The notes beneath the pieces were generated by a model, which saw only the letters and a program-made list of their open reading frames with translations, was not told where the DNA came from and made no database searches. DNA of 64,000 nucleotides, taken from NCBI GenBank assembly GCA_027574665.1, contig CM050655.1, forward strand, positions 16,115,170 through 16,179,169. Reading direction: 5' to 3'. A program made the translations under genes and the position numbers. Source of the stretch: Rhynochetos jubatus. Taxonomy: Eukaryota; Chordata; Aves; Eurypygiformes; Rhynochetidae. Position 1 is the first letter of the stretch, and every line of letters starts with the position of its first letter. Shown piece by piece: positions 1 through 12,199 of the stretch.

Positions 1-306
1 TTTAAGTCAGGCTCTAAGGTTGCTCTCATGAACAACACAGAGCTTTGGTAGGGAAAGAGCTGTATCTTCAAACATTTGTACCACATTGATTAAACAGTTC
101 CTGCATGTTGGACTACAATGACAAACTCCTTACCATAGCTCTATTGGGAAATTAATGCATAGTAGCAACCAGTTTACAACAAACCTCTAGTAATTCAGGG
201 TTAGCATAAAAATATTAATTAAATGTCCAAGGAAATCCAATTACTTCATGAATTTCCCCTTTTTCTTAATATGAAGGGAAAGTAAACTATATGGATAATA
301 TTTCTT

Positions 307-325
307 AAAAAAAAAAAAAAAAAAA
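307..325 (+). repeat. Poly(A) run, A19
   Basis: There are nineteen consecutive A bases, flanked by TTTCTT and GGAGG. No recognisable retroposon body precedes the run, so it is best called a simple homopolymer rather than a retrogene tail. Confidence 0.95.
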
Positions 326-1630
326 GGAGGTGATGCCTCCCTCACTATAGCTGTGGCAGCTTACTCCGTGCCTTGAGGAACGATCAGGAAGTTTAATCCC
401 AAATCTTTTTCCTCACAAGATATGAATATAGTATATAGGCATGAAAGCTAAGTGTCAGCAGTTGCTATAACCTTAACAGCTTCTGGCTCATCACTTTAAG
501 GTATGCAGAAGGAAATTTGCTCACACACAAGTGGAACTTGAGCTTTCAGAGAACTGTGCACCCAAGGCTGCTGCAGGTTAGAACAGGGGAAAGAACAGAC
601 AGACCAGAACAAGTAGAGAAGAATGGAGATTTAAAATATATGCAGGTAAAGCAGCTTTTGGAGGCAAAATAAACAAAAAAAAACCCAAAACGTGTGAGGA
701 TGGATGTTGGAAACTGAAGAGAAAAAATAAAGGAGGTAAAGAAATTCATTTTTGAAGGCTGGGTTATAAATAAAAGTGAATAGGAAGTAAGGTATGAAGG
801 TGAGTATAGTTTTCCCTTAAGCATAAACATTTTAAAGGGGAACACACCCACATAAATACTAATTTTAAAAGCAAATTACTGCATATATTACATATATTGT
901 GTGAGAGACCAGGTAATCCTCTCCACATGAGCCTAATACTGTCCTATTTTTGTCAGAATTCCTCTATTAGAAAAAGAACTCCAATAGAGATACTTACTAA
1001 TACCACTCTAACTCCTCCTTGTTTAAGCCATTCTAGAAGTACGGGACTATTAAAAAACGTTAACAATAATACAAGTAAGGTGATATTTCTGGTCACTCCA
1101 TTTATAGATTTTATTCTCCTGCTATTAAAAAGCAATTTATTTTTCACTGTCATGTGGGGGAGGTAGAGTAGCAGTTTTTCAGGCAATTCTGTATCTCACA
1201 GTCCAGACTTGAGAATCAAGCATGGGGTGACAGGAAGAATGCTTTTATCCACACATTAAATCTGGAAAAAGGCATATTGATATAGTGATTAAATATTGCA
1301 AACAATTATAGTATTCTTGGCAAAAAAATCCAGTGAAGACTTTTTCCACACAAAAAAAAGAACATTAACAAAGAGATCGCAAAATATTGCCGCAGACCAT
1401 TATTTACGGTAACTCTAAGTTCAGTTCTAGCATTTTAAGTGGATTTTAAAATCTCTTCTGTGTTAACTCAATATTTACTGCTTTGTCTTAAGTTTTTCTA
1501 TTTCATTCTAATTCTCAGACCTGTTTTAGTATTTTCACCATTTATATTTAACAAGTTATATGCATAGCAGATGCTTTCAGTTGGCAAAGGCAAACAATCA
1601 CTGATCCCTCCCCTTCTTTTGACAACTGTT

Positions 1631-1645
1631 AAAAAAAAAAAAAAA
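1631..1645 (+). repeat. Poly(A) run, A15
   Basis: Fifteen A bases are followed by GAAAAAGAGA. This is a simple homopolymer with no attached element that I recognise. Confidence 0.9.
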
Positions 1646-3416
1646 GAAAAAGAGATATCATAAGTGCTGACATTAAAAAACCAAATTGACCCTACATCAT
1701 CAAGTCTTTGAAACTGTAACAACCACTGTTTCTATTCAGATCAATAATCTTCCAAAGCTACAAATACACAGATATACTTTAGTGAAACAAAAAATAAAAT
1801 TTGTCTTATGAAGAAGCAGCCTACAGAAGTTTATGTGAAAAGAGTGACTTCTTGAGGCAGATTCCACTGCTTGTGTTACTGCAAAACCAATGGATTCTGC
1901 ACAGTTCTGTTAACCATCAGCAATTATCTTCCTGTCAAAGCTAAAGGTAACAAATTTCCCCATATCCAGCAAGGCTATATCATCAACCGGACACCAGCAT
2001 CATTTGACGGAAACTAAATCACGACACCAGCCAAGAGCTCTGACAGACAAATGTGCTGCCTCCGAAAATCTAGGCCTATCACTCAGAGGAGGAAAAAGGT
2101 TCTCTCAGCTGGTCTTTCTGAAAAGAGATTAAATGTTGTAGATTCCGTAAGTACAGTACCAAGCAAAACCTAAATATGAGAATTATTAATGGACTTTACT
2201 ACTGCTCTTTTTAATCTTTTGCCAACATACGCTCATCTATTTTACCTTGGTCTGTCTTGTCTCCTGATGGACATAAAAGGCAGGAACCATGCATTATCCT
2301 AGTCCTAATCAGAGACAGCAGCAGAAGAACAATGTACCTCTACCTATCATACGGATAACATTTTAGCACTAGCTGTTCTTTTATAATGAAGACTATGTAA
2401 TAAAAGATACCTCTAATACGTCCTGTCCTTACGTTTAACAATAACATTCATTTCGCGATATGCTACATAATGGGGATATCAGTTCCTAACTTGCTCAGTA
2501 ACAAAGTACTGCATTATCACAATGCAATTGCAGTTTGGCTGGAATTTCCTGATAATCTGTGGCTGGAACTCGCATTTTTTTTTCCCCAAAGGGACATACA
2601 GTACAGTAGATCAGCCTGTAACTGCAAAACTACAATTTGAGTATGGCTATCATTAACCCGTGTAATGCCCAAGGTACAAAAAATGTGATGCTTTGTAAAG
2701 TGGTGCTATATATTGTTAAATACAAATCAAAGAACTTCCATTGACAAGTCAGTGAGATATTTTTCTTACAAGATGTGGTGTCACATTAAATGAAATCACA
2801 GACACAATTTATCTGGTGGAAGTTCCAGTGGAAAGCCTGTGAGGGGGACTTGATGTCTGTGAGGATTGATAGTGCCAGAAAATGCCTTTCACCCCTAGGT
2901 CACTGGTTCAAATGTGAGCCAAGCTAGTTGTGGCCTAAAGCTGTTACTATTTGACAGCCGTTTGATGATCCATGTGAAATGAGCAGATTCATACCAGTAC
3001 CTATCAAGTAGATGTCCAGTCCACATGGAACATACAGCTGTAGCAGACATCAATATCATACTTGTTGGAAGCATCTTAGGAGCTTCCAGCAGCTACAGGA
3101 ACTATATGGACATGGTTCCCAGAGGTTCTGACTCCAAGCAGAGGCTGCTATATATACACAGCCTGTTTTGGGAAAGACCCACACACACATCCTACATTTC
3201 ATAAGGCTGAAAGTTTTAGCCTCGTAAGACTGCTTTCCAGTAAAGCAAAGGTTTCCCTAAGATAAGCTACAAAAAAACCCCACAGAACAACACTGTGAAA
3301 TCCGCAAATTCAATTTGAAACTTCAGATTGCATTCACTCCAAGTGTTTATAATTCACACAGAGAAGAGAGTACATTAAAACAGCAAGATCAGTTTAAGAG
3401 TACTTTCAGTTTCCTA

Positions 3417-3429
3417 TTTTTTTTTTTTT
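3417..3429 (+). repeat. Poly(T) run, T13
   Basis: Thirteen T bases sit inside an AT-rich stretch that continues to about 3480. It is a simple repeat only. Confidence 0.85.
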
Positions 3430-4791
3430 AATATTATTTTAAATTTTGAAGCATTCCTCCAAATTGGCAGATTTTATATAAAACAGAAGAACAAAGGGAG
3501 CAAGGCCAAGACCTGGAGTTAAGTGAGAGTGCAATAAGAAGAGATGCAGAAGAGCATTTCAACTGGTTCATGATACCTTCTACTCTAAATACAAGACAAC
3601 AAAGTGGGCAATTTTTCCCCTCTTTGGAAGAGAGGAGTTCAGTGGGAGTCCTACAGACAGCTTAAACATAAATCAAACATTTCCATATTGAAACCAAATT
3701 TCTCAATAGTATAGTCTGAGAAAAGACATCCACTACTTTTCTCAACCCTTTTTTATCTCTTACATTAAAAGTACTCTTTAGTTTAAAATGAAGAGTACAC
3801 CAAGTAAGGATACAGCAGCACAAAAGCTTCCAAAACTCCAAAAGTGTGTTTTTCTGTATATTTAGATCTCACGGGATAAAGAACATACCAAACACCTTTT
3901 AAAGCCCAGGATCCAAACAAGGATCCTCAATTAAGCTTCATATGAGCTTCAGGTTTATTACAATATGAAACAAATGGGAGATGGGGTACTAGGCATTTAC
4001 TGGAAATTCTTAATGATTTAAACTGATTAGTATAAGCAAGCTGTAATACTTGTATGAACCCATACTGATGCACAATTTTACAAACAGAAAAGCTAGAAGC
4101 TATTCATCTGGAGAAATTACGTATTTAACAGCTAGCTAATACATTATGAAATATTCAAACCAGAGAGAAAACTAACCTGAATAAGCAATAAAAATTCCTG
4201 GCTTGACTCTACTTTTAACCTCTACATGATACCCAAATAAACAGGCTACTCTTACTCATTCTACATCAAAATGATGCTTGTGAAACAGTACCTTTTAATT
4301 AGTATGCTTTATAATACGGAACAAAAACTATTTAAATGAAACACATAATTAAAAGCATATGTCATGCTGAATCATCTTCATTTATATCACAATACACCAG
4401 TTCCATGACACTCTTACTACAGGCTCTGTGTGCTACCAAGGGAGGACATATTTACCTACCAGCAGGACATCTCATCCAAGACTGCTTCCAACCCTCGCTG
4501 TCCACATTTTTCAAAACTAATCCTATTAACATACTCACCACTGTCCTTCTGAAAGGAGCCATACACGTAGTCTAAGACTACAGACAGTACTTCCCCTCTT
4601 CTATGTACTGATTAGTGGGGGTAGGGGCAAGAGAAAAAAGGAAATCAAATCAAACTACCAAATTTTTCAGCCTGTGACAGCATAGTAACTGAAATATGCT
4701 TTTTTCCTTTACAAATTAATATTTCTGTTACAAACCATTGAAGAAAGTTTATAATGCCAATAACACCTGAGAAATCAGTCACTACTGTAGT

Positions 4792-4863
4792 TAATGACTG
4801 GTTTGGTAGATTGTTAACTGCCCTTAACTTCCCATGAGTGGTTAACTAACAAACCAGTCATTA
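4792..4863. repeat. Inverted repeat with perfect 14-bp outer arms
   Basis: TAATGACTGGTTTG at 4792-4805 is the exact reverse complement of 4850-4863. Inside the arms the match continues, with a one-base mismatch and a four-base gap, through TAG and TTAAC on both sides. The single strand could therefore fold into a stem of more than 20 pairs closed by a loop of about 18 bases. The element could be a small palindromic MITE relic, a structured RNA hairpin, or chance. No target-site duplication is obvious beyond an adjoining T/A, and no known family is recognised. Confidence 0.75.
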
Positions 4864-6235
4864 CCTACTTCATGGGGATTAGAGGTTAAACATAAACTTG
4901 ATTACAAGCTATAAATGTAAGTAATTTGAAATGTTATTGGTTATTACAAAAATATATGGTAATAATTTCCTCTTTAATGAAAGGGAGCATGTTTTTAGTG
5001 GTCCCTAGTTTCTTGTTGAGGCTTAGTAAAAAAGATCAGTCTATGATTAACAGCTACACTCTTATGATGGGCATCTGGGGCTTGATGGCAAAAATGAATA
5101 CTCACTACTTATCTGTACCATAAAAATATCATTCCATCTATACAATAAACATGGTGTTTGTAGTCTGTGTTCTTAATCTGCAGTCAAAAATGCTTGTGGC
5201 TGATTTTGCATGTATGCATGCATATAGGGGAGAAGGGTTAATCCTCTGCTTCTATTGTGCTTACATCCACAAATTTGAAGGATTCAAATATATACAACTA
5301 TAAGTGCAGAACAATCTTTTCAGTGTAGTGATATAATTACTTGAGAAAACAGGAATAAATTTTTCAAGAGAAATCTCACATGGTAATATATACGATTAAA
5401 ACACAGAAAAATAATCAACATCTTCAATACAGATGTTTATATTTTAAATAATGATTAGCTGAAAAATCATTGGAAATGCCAAAAAAGTTTGGAAAATTCA
5501 CACATCTTCAGAAGAGTTATTTTCAACAACGTTATTCTTAATGTATTACTAAGCTGCTTAGATTTCTGCAGCGCATCTTGTATTTTCAACCTCCTACCTC
5601 TCAGCTCTTTCAAAATGTGGTGTTCCCTACACTTAAATGAAAGAAGTGCATACAAAAAACATATTGTTGTGTTACTGGATAATTTGAAAATTATTTTCAA
5701 AAGCACAATAAAAAATTTCATAGAGTACATCAACTATTCCACACAATTTTATTAAATAGCCTTGTCCATGTCAGACTCTACACTCATCTCTTGATAGAAC
5801 ATAAGGACCAAGTCATAAAGTCAATGGAACTCTGCCCTCATCCCGAAATTGGTAGCAGACTCCAAGGACACAAATGAAGAGGACAGCTAAATACATTTAT
5901 GATCCTGCCAGAGAGAGCCCCACAGCTTTAATTCCAGCAGGGTAACTGGCTAGGTAATGGGAAAGCATGCAAGACTGATTCTTCTCTCTGCCTTCCCTTA
6001 GACAGTTTGGTCTTGCCAGTGATAGGATGGAACGCTTAAGTCATGGCTTACATGCATCATGGAAAAAGCACTTGTTTTCTAATACTGCATAGAGTATAAG
6101 AGGAATATTGGAGTCTGCACAATGGGAAAACTTTGGTGGCCAGTTTACGTTTCATTGCATTACTGACTTCTGGACTTGTACAAAGTCCAGGTGGTTAAAG
6201 TAGCCAGAATCAGGAGAGGATAGATGTTTAACATC

Positions 6236-6290
6236 ACCAAGAAGTTGTGGATGCTCCATCCCTGGATATCTTTAAAGATTCACAGAGCAT
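6236..6290 (+). mobile_element. CR1 retrotransposon fragment, 3' region
   Basis: The string AGTTGTGGATGCTCCATCCC followed by TGGATATCTTTAAAG parallels the CR1 3' consensus (GGTTGTGGATGCCCCATCCC then TGGAGGTGTTCAAGG). The match fades after roughly 6280 and cannot be followed upstream with confidence, so this is an old internal scrap of a copy on the plus strand. It is not functional. The alternative is chance similarity, but the long near-identical core makes that unlikely. Confidence 0.7.
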
Positions 6291-8924
6291 GGTAAGGCAT
6301 CAAAAGAAACTACTTATATCAATTTATTACTCTATATATATTAAATTAAATGGTAAGAAAACAATACTGTTAAATGGGTAGAACCAGTCACCATGAATAA
6401 TCAAAATATCCATCCATTTCTGTTTCAGAATTGATGCCTGTCCAAACGACTAACAAAATTATTAAAGCAAGTAAATCTTGACCTTAAAGCTTACTGAGTT
6501 TGGGACTGAGATGACAGAACGAGGTCCAGAAACAGTAGAAAGCTGCAAGGAGAAAAATGTCTAGGTATCCATACATCTGGGTGTAAAGAGTTAGAATATG
6601 CCACTGTGTCCCGCAGTGGCACTGAAAACTGAAGATATTATATTGTACAGTGTCAGGCTGAGAGTCATCTGGATTTCCAGAGATTATCAGAATTCCTTAA
6701 ATCATTTGCAAGCGTTAAAAAGAACCAAATCAAAAGTGAGGCAGAAAGATAGTCTTCTACACTTACCCTAGGAAGCTCAACATAGTAAACAACCAGCTAT
6801 GTTCTATGCTAATTAAAAAGTCTGACCTGCCTCTTCCACTAAATCTCATACACATTTTTTGTGGTAATCACAGTAGAGTGGGAATATGGCAAGGTTAAGT
6901 AAATGACGAGAAAAAAAAAAAAAAGCCATAGAAAGTTCTAAGTCAAAAAAAGGCTCACAAACCTCAGCTTAACAGAAGATGATAAAACACGTATCCAATC
7001 ACGAATATCTAAAAGAAGATTGAGAAGTTACAAAACACTGAATGACTGTCATCACAATTATGTGTGTTCTCCCTCAGAATTACATACAAAATTGGAGTTA
7101 TGGAGGGAACTATTGCCGGCATGTTGGGCTTGGAGGATCACAGACTTTGTATGTCTACAAATAAGCAATTAAAAATACATTAGAACTGGGAGACGGAGGG
7201 GGGGGGAGGGGCAGAACAAAGCTATACAGTTTATTCAAAGACTAGGACTCACAAAGAAAAGGCATTGTTTCTTAAATAGAAAAGGGTGATTCATGCAAAA
7301 AAGCAATTTCCTTAAGCTTGCAGCATTGATGTTGTAGCCCACTATCAGTCAGCTTCTAATCTGAGAGTCAATCACCTGTAGTTCGAAATCTGGCACAGAG
7401 CAACCCACAAATTATTTTTTAAAAGTGACGTTTTCTTTTGGGAGAACTCTATGACTTAAGAATAGTACACAAAGGCAGTTGGACGGTAAAAGAAAGAAAA
7501 CAACCGAATTCCATTCCAAATTTTGTTGATACACTTACTTTGACACTGAGTTTCTTGCAACACTGAGAAAAAATCTCATACTGAAAATTGACCATTACTA
7601 TAGCCATCTTTTCTCAAGGCCATAGTTTCTTTAATACTATAACAATATTACATTTTATATTATAAAATAATATAAAATCATATTTAATGATGTTATAAGC
7701 AGTGCAGAATTCCTTCCAACAGATGTCTGAGCCCCAGGAAAAAACATGGTTTCAATAATGTTCTGTGTAGTCCTATTGAAAATAGACTGGTGCTTTCTGT
7801 ACTCACAATTAAAATGTTTTCAACACAGAGAGGGTTCATCTCTACATGTGCTGTACCAATATACACTAAATAGTATTAAGTATCACGTATACAGGCCACC
7901 AGCTTCACAGCTCCATTTCAGCAATAATGCTCAGCATTTTTATGTTATGATTATTATACAATAAAGACATGAATTTCTCATTATGCTATTGGTGCAGATA
8001 TGATAGCATTTATACAGATTCTTAAACCTATCAACTAACTACTTTAAATCACTGGAACTGCTGCTGCCTTGTGATCAGTTGAAAAAGAACTGTGCCATGA
8101 AACAGTGGGTGCTGGTTCTCATCTTCTGCAGGAAAATGCTTCAAAACACAAAGCCTTCCATGACAACATCTTCTAAACCTGCACAGAGACTTCAAGCAGG
8201 CTCATGTGCAAATATCTACAGGAACCATCAAAACCAGATGCCAGGTGCTAGGAAGCCTCACATCCAGCCTACTCAGTCCAAGGGGGGTTCTCCCAATACT
8301 CACACACCCCTGTAGCACACCCCCCGGTCTATCTAGCTGCATGTAGTGATTGCCAACCTCAAGCAGTAACAGCATGCTACCTACAAAGAAAGAAAGAAAA
8401 AAAAATCTAAATTGTGAACCCTTCCCTAATGTCCCCTCATGTTCTTTCAGCTGCAACAGCACAGGGGACTGGGCACAAGTCCTGCCACTCAAACTGACTC
8501 AGTTGAGAATCTGTCACCCTGGCAATAGAGCAAACACAATGTGATGAGGACCAAAAAGCAAGCATAAAAAAAATGTAAGAGGTAATACAGGAGAAGATAT
8601 AGGCAAAATTGGTAGGAATGGACAAAAAGTCAACTCCTTTAGATAAAAGGCACAGCCCTTTGCTGAAGACAGCTCCTACCAGAAGGTCTGTCACACCGCA
8701 GGGTATTCCCCAAAAGATAGGTTGAGGTAGTAGTTAACCTCAAGGTCAATGCCTACCATAAAGCAACAAAGCAGCAGCAATTATACATGTTAATGTACTA
8801 CTCTTCTACCTTACTAGGCCTCCCCTTAAACACAGCGTAGCAGAGATTCTCAATAAATTTTCTATAAAGCTCCTACTGGCCTTAAAGTCATCAATAACCA
8901 CAGACACCACAGAAGACACAGGCA
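6291..8924. other. Non-coding DNA, no gene recognised
   Basis: The stretch is AT-rich with an A14 run (6911-6924) and a purine tract of G9-A-G4 (7198-7211). A somewhat C-rich patch lies at 8260-8340. At 8440-8540 there is a string that could be a degraded SINE (AGCACAGGGGACTGGGCAC), but it is too eroded to assign. No coding frame is credible. Confidence 0.65.
6911..6924 (+). repeat. Poly(A) run, A14
   Basis: Fourteen consecutive A bases form a simple homopolymer. Confidence 0.9.
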
Positions 8925-9020
8925 TGCCCCAGTGGATGGAGCACAGGACTAGAAGATGGCAGAAGAAAGATCTCTTCCTGTCTGCTTCTGACCTCTGACT
9001 CCCCAGTTCTCTGCCCACAC
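8925..9020 (+). mobile_element. Decayed tRNA-derived (MIR-like) SINE
   Basis: CCCAGTGGATGGAGCACAGG followed by ACTAGAAGATGG resembles the tRNA-derived head of amniote MIR-like SINEs (AGTGGTTAGAGCACAGGACTGGGAGTC). It continues with CTTCTGACCTCTGACTCCCC, which fits the mid-element 'tgactctctg' region. The A-box-like part is visible; the B box is eroded. Boundaries are approximate. Family assignment rests on my reading of the consensus, not on an alignment. Confidence 0.5.
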
Positions 9021-9507
9021 CATGCATGTGCCTGCAGTCCATCAGGACAGGGACTTGTCACAATGCTACGCCATTGGTTTGAACCCCCAGACAACTACTG
9101 GCATCTTCCACCTCCTTCCTTCATCCAGCATTTTAGCAGTCTCACTCTATATGGACAGATAACCTCAAAGAGATAAGACAGAAAGCAAGCATGGAAGCAT
9201 TTATCTACATATGACTTTAGAGTCAAACATTAATTTTTAGCACACTATAATTTTGTAAATTACTTAATAATGATTGAGAGTTTTCTCTAGAAGAAATCTC
9301 AGTTTAGAGTCAAAAGTGCACCAAAGTTGCAGATGCAGAATATGAGGTTTTTATTAAAATAAGCCTCTAAAACTGTCTCAACATATGTATTTTCTAGTAG
9401 TTAATGTAAATTAGAAACAAGAAAACACAAGCAAAACACATCTTCAGTAAATATTGCCAGAATATTTTGTGTTGTAAGATCTGTTATTTGGGCTTGGTTT
9501 GGGGTTG

Positions 9508-9537
9508 TTTTTTTTTTTGGGGGGGGGGGGGGGGGGG
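9508..9537 (+). repeat. T11 run followed directly by G19 run
   Basis: Eleven T bases at 9508-9518 are immediately followed by nineteen G bases at 9519-9537, then CAGGCATGGGAGGGAGGG. The downstream DNA to about 9590 stays G-rich. A run of this length can form G-quadruplexes and is often misassembled, so the exact count should be treated with caution. Confidence 0.9.
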
Positions 9538-10789
9538 CAGGCATGGGAGGGAGGGTATCAGGGGAGAAGGGGATATATGGGAGGAAAAGGATTAAGTGCA
9601 CCTGATGCACTTGAAACATACCCAGGGCATTTTAAAAGCTGAAAATAAAAGCTTTTGAGACACATTTTGGGTGCTGAAAGGAGAATTGATACAGAAAGGT
9701 AACCTGACATGATTTTAGGGGATATATCTAAAAAGCCTAATCATTGATAATTCACAATTTGTGAGCCTGGTGGGATTTCATGCAGAGCACTAGCCTCACT
9801 AAGGTAATTGGTGCTATTGAAACAACACTGGCTCAGCAGCATGCTGCTTTCTTCCTTGCCTCTGGGCACAGGAAGGATCAATATTTGTTAGGATTGCTTC
9901 TTGTTCCAACAATGTAAGATTTACAATACTTGCTAGGATTCTCACTTTGTCTTCACACAACTCATCAGTGGAACCCAATTACTAACCTCAGACAAACAAC
10001 ATTAACATGAGCCTCTATGCTTCTTTATTGCCCTTCATCCAAGTCTCATTTCAGGGTCTTCAGGCAGTGCCACTATAACAGATACTACACTTTAAAGTGT
10101 GCTCCAAGGAATAAATTTTCAGTCTTTCATTACTCGTACCTTGATTTACTTCATATCATCTTGCCGCTATAGACAAAGATAACACACTGTAAATTACAGC
10201 CATCCTGTCTTGTAGTTTCAGAGGTAGGGGGAAGGCAGGGAGTGATGCTTTTGCGCTACAATTAGCACTGGGCACCAGAGCTTCATTGCTATCATTGCTA
10301 CTGACTGAAACTTGTTTTATCAAAGATGCAAAGTCATTATTTCATTAAAAAAATCATATCCTAAATTGCTTTATATTTATTTTGCACTCTAATAAATGAG
10401 AAGCTCTACGGTAAGAGAAAAATACATATTTTTATATTATTTATTGCATTAACGTAGGATAGATAATCTCATTTAACTTTACTCATGGGGCTATTTCTGC
10501 AAATTTTTCAGTCCTGATGTCTTAATAACACAGTGGCCTCCAATAGTTTGCTGTTCATTATGTTTTACTTCAAGCTCAATACACAGAAGCAAAACCCCAA
10601 TCTGGATAATTCTGTTTCAAATGTTCTAACTATTAGTGCATAGTTGGCAATAGAAGGCTTGGAAAACAGTCATTGGAAAAATTCCTTCAAGTTAGCTGTT
10701 GCAGTACCCCCTTATTTGTCCTACAATTTCCTCCATCCTCCATCCTATTCCAGTGGCTGATAACTAAGAACATTAGTTTTATGCGACTT

Positions 10790-11030
10790 GTCAAGCTCAA
10801 ATGAAAAGAGAGCTAACTTTAATGACACTGCAATTAATCGCCCCAATAGACAGACAGCTAAAAGACAAGATATTGACTTCATTAAGGATAATGTATTATG
10901 TCATTAAGTTGGTAGGGTCACCTTGTGTATCATATATGCTTGCTAATATATTGGCATTTTCCTCAAATAAGATAAATTCAGATATGAGTGATAAAGCTGA
11001 TTAGAAAATGTTTAATCTAAAGAGGCTAGT
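10790..11030. promoter_or_regulatory. Candidate regulatory DNA, homeodomain-rich
   Basis: The block contains CAATTAATCG at 10831-10840 and several nearby ATTAA cores. AGACAGACAG at about 10848-10857 resembles a MEIS/TGIF half site. A chance 67-codon open frame crosses it (10801-11004) but has no protein-like character. It reads like an AT-rich conserved non-coding element, but conservation cannot be judged from one sequence. Confidence 0.25.
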
Positions 11031-11137
11031 TTCCTTATATTCCACTTTGCAGCCACAGCTATAAGCAGACTAGTAAAAACACATTATAGAGCCAGGTTTA
11101 CCTCAAATTACAGGTCCTAGCAATTTATAACCTTGGC

Positions 11138-11165
<28 letters not shown>
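11138..11165 (+). repeat. Poly(G) run, G28
   Basis: There are twenty-eight consecutive G bases between CCTTGGC and CAGCAGG. It is the longest homopolymer seen in the window and a strong potential G-quadruplex former. No element adjoining it explains its origin. Length is likely to be polymorphic or imprecise in the assembly. Confidence 0.95.
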
Positions 11166-11168
<3 letters not shown>

Positions 11169-12121
11169 CAGGCTTTAATGTCTTTTTTCTCCCCCTCAAG
11201 CTCAGGTATTATTTGCCTGGAGTGTTATTTCAGATTTGTTTTTAAATGTATAATCTTCTTGAGTACATGTAAAGTTAAAATGACCACTGCACGCTAAATA
11301 GCATTTGTGTCTGAGGGCTTAACCCGTTACAAGTCGGAGATTTGAAATAAGTTTAATTTGAAAGAGGTACTACAATAATGAGCTATTACCTGATTAAGAA
11401 ACTTCTCTTTTTTAGCCTAACCTAAAGGCAGTTTTGTTGGGTGGAGCTTTTTTTTTTTAATAGATATCATGGAATATTTGCCAAGTAAGATATATGTGAG
11501 AGCAACTCGTGACACATAATACCACAGAAATAAACCAGGCTTTCATATTCACTGCCTTCCTACTCATTTCCATAAGATACGCTGGGTAGGCATGTTTCTC
11601 TCACCAACACTATTTTCTCAGGTTTCCAAGTAAATACAGCGCTGCTCATTTCATTACACTAGTGACTATCTGCATATTGCAATTATGTAAATTACTTAAT
11701 AATGTAATGTAAACCTAATGTGCTAGAAGAGACCTGTTTTATACACATGGTCTGCCCATTCCACTAACTGTTTCAATAAGCTGAAAACCAAAAATAAACC
11801 GGGCATTGTTTACTTTAAAACCACTTCAACTACAAGATCATGCTACTTTGTTTAGATTTACATTCATTCCAGAGTTCTCAGGTGCCAGACTTATTTATTC
11901 AGATTTGACCTAACAGTCCATCTAGACCTTTTATAATCTTATTCACTATCATACTTCAACTATTTTTTTTTTTAAAGTTATATAGTATGCATAAGACCAG
12001 AGTAAAAAAAAAATAAATAAAATCTACAGATCTGCTTTATTCAGTGAGAAGCAAAGTGATATTTTAAAAAGAACACGATTGTTTGCCTGTTGCTATTAAT
12101 TTATTTCAGCAGTTCCTCAAG

Positions 12122-12135
12122 AAAAAAAAAAAAAA
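12122..12135 (+). repeat. Poly(A) run, A14
   Basis: Fourteen A bases are followed by CACACC. It is a simple homopolymer. Confidence 0.9.
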
Positions 12136-12199
12136 CACACCCTGGAGGATAACAGTCCATTAATGGTCAGTTCCCCTCAACAGTACTGTAGGCAACACA

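Larger units (their letters stand above)
1..6235. other. Non-coding AT-rich DNA, no gene recognised
   Basis: No open frame here resembles a known protein. The longest, about 100 codons on the minus strand near 546-851, is phenylalanine- and serine-rich and hydrophobic, as expected from chance translation of A-rich DNA. Homopolymer runs and one inverted repeat are listed separately. Around 2860-2920 there is a weak tRNA B-box-like string (GGTTCAAATGT) that could belong to a very old SINE, but no A box or tail could be placed. Otherwise I see nothing structured. Confidence 0.7.
9021..12199. other. Non-coding DNA with long G runs
   Basis: No gene is recognised. The segment carries the T11-G19 tract and the G28 tract, listed separately, and an A14 run at 12122-12135. 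Between 10790 and 11030 there is AT-rich sequence with several homeodomain-type cores, described separately. The rest is ordinary AT-rich DNA. Confidence 0.65.

Noticed and set aside
307-325. A19 run as a processed pseudogene tail
   Set aside because: No coding-like or transcript-like sequence precedes it on the plus strand, and no target-site duplication is visible.
2860-2950. tRNA B-box-like GGTTCAAATGT as a SINE or tRNA
   Set aside because: No A box at the right spacing, no cloverleaf, and no tail or body consensus.
7370-7400. GTAGTTCGAAATC as a tRNA T-arm
   Set aside because: The flanks do not form acceptor or anticodon stems.
8723-8735. Exact 13-base match to the 5' end of let-7g/let-7i microRNA (TGAGGTAGTAGTT)
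   Set aside because: The following bases do not continue let-7, no star-arm sequence lies downstream, and the only local fold is a 7-bp TTGAGGT/ACCTCAA hairpin that would split the mature sequence.
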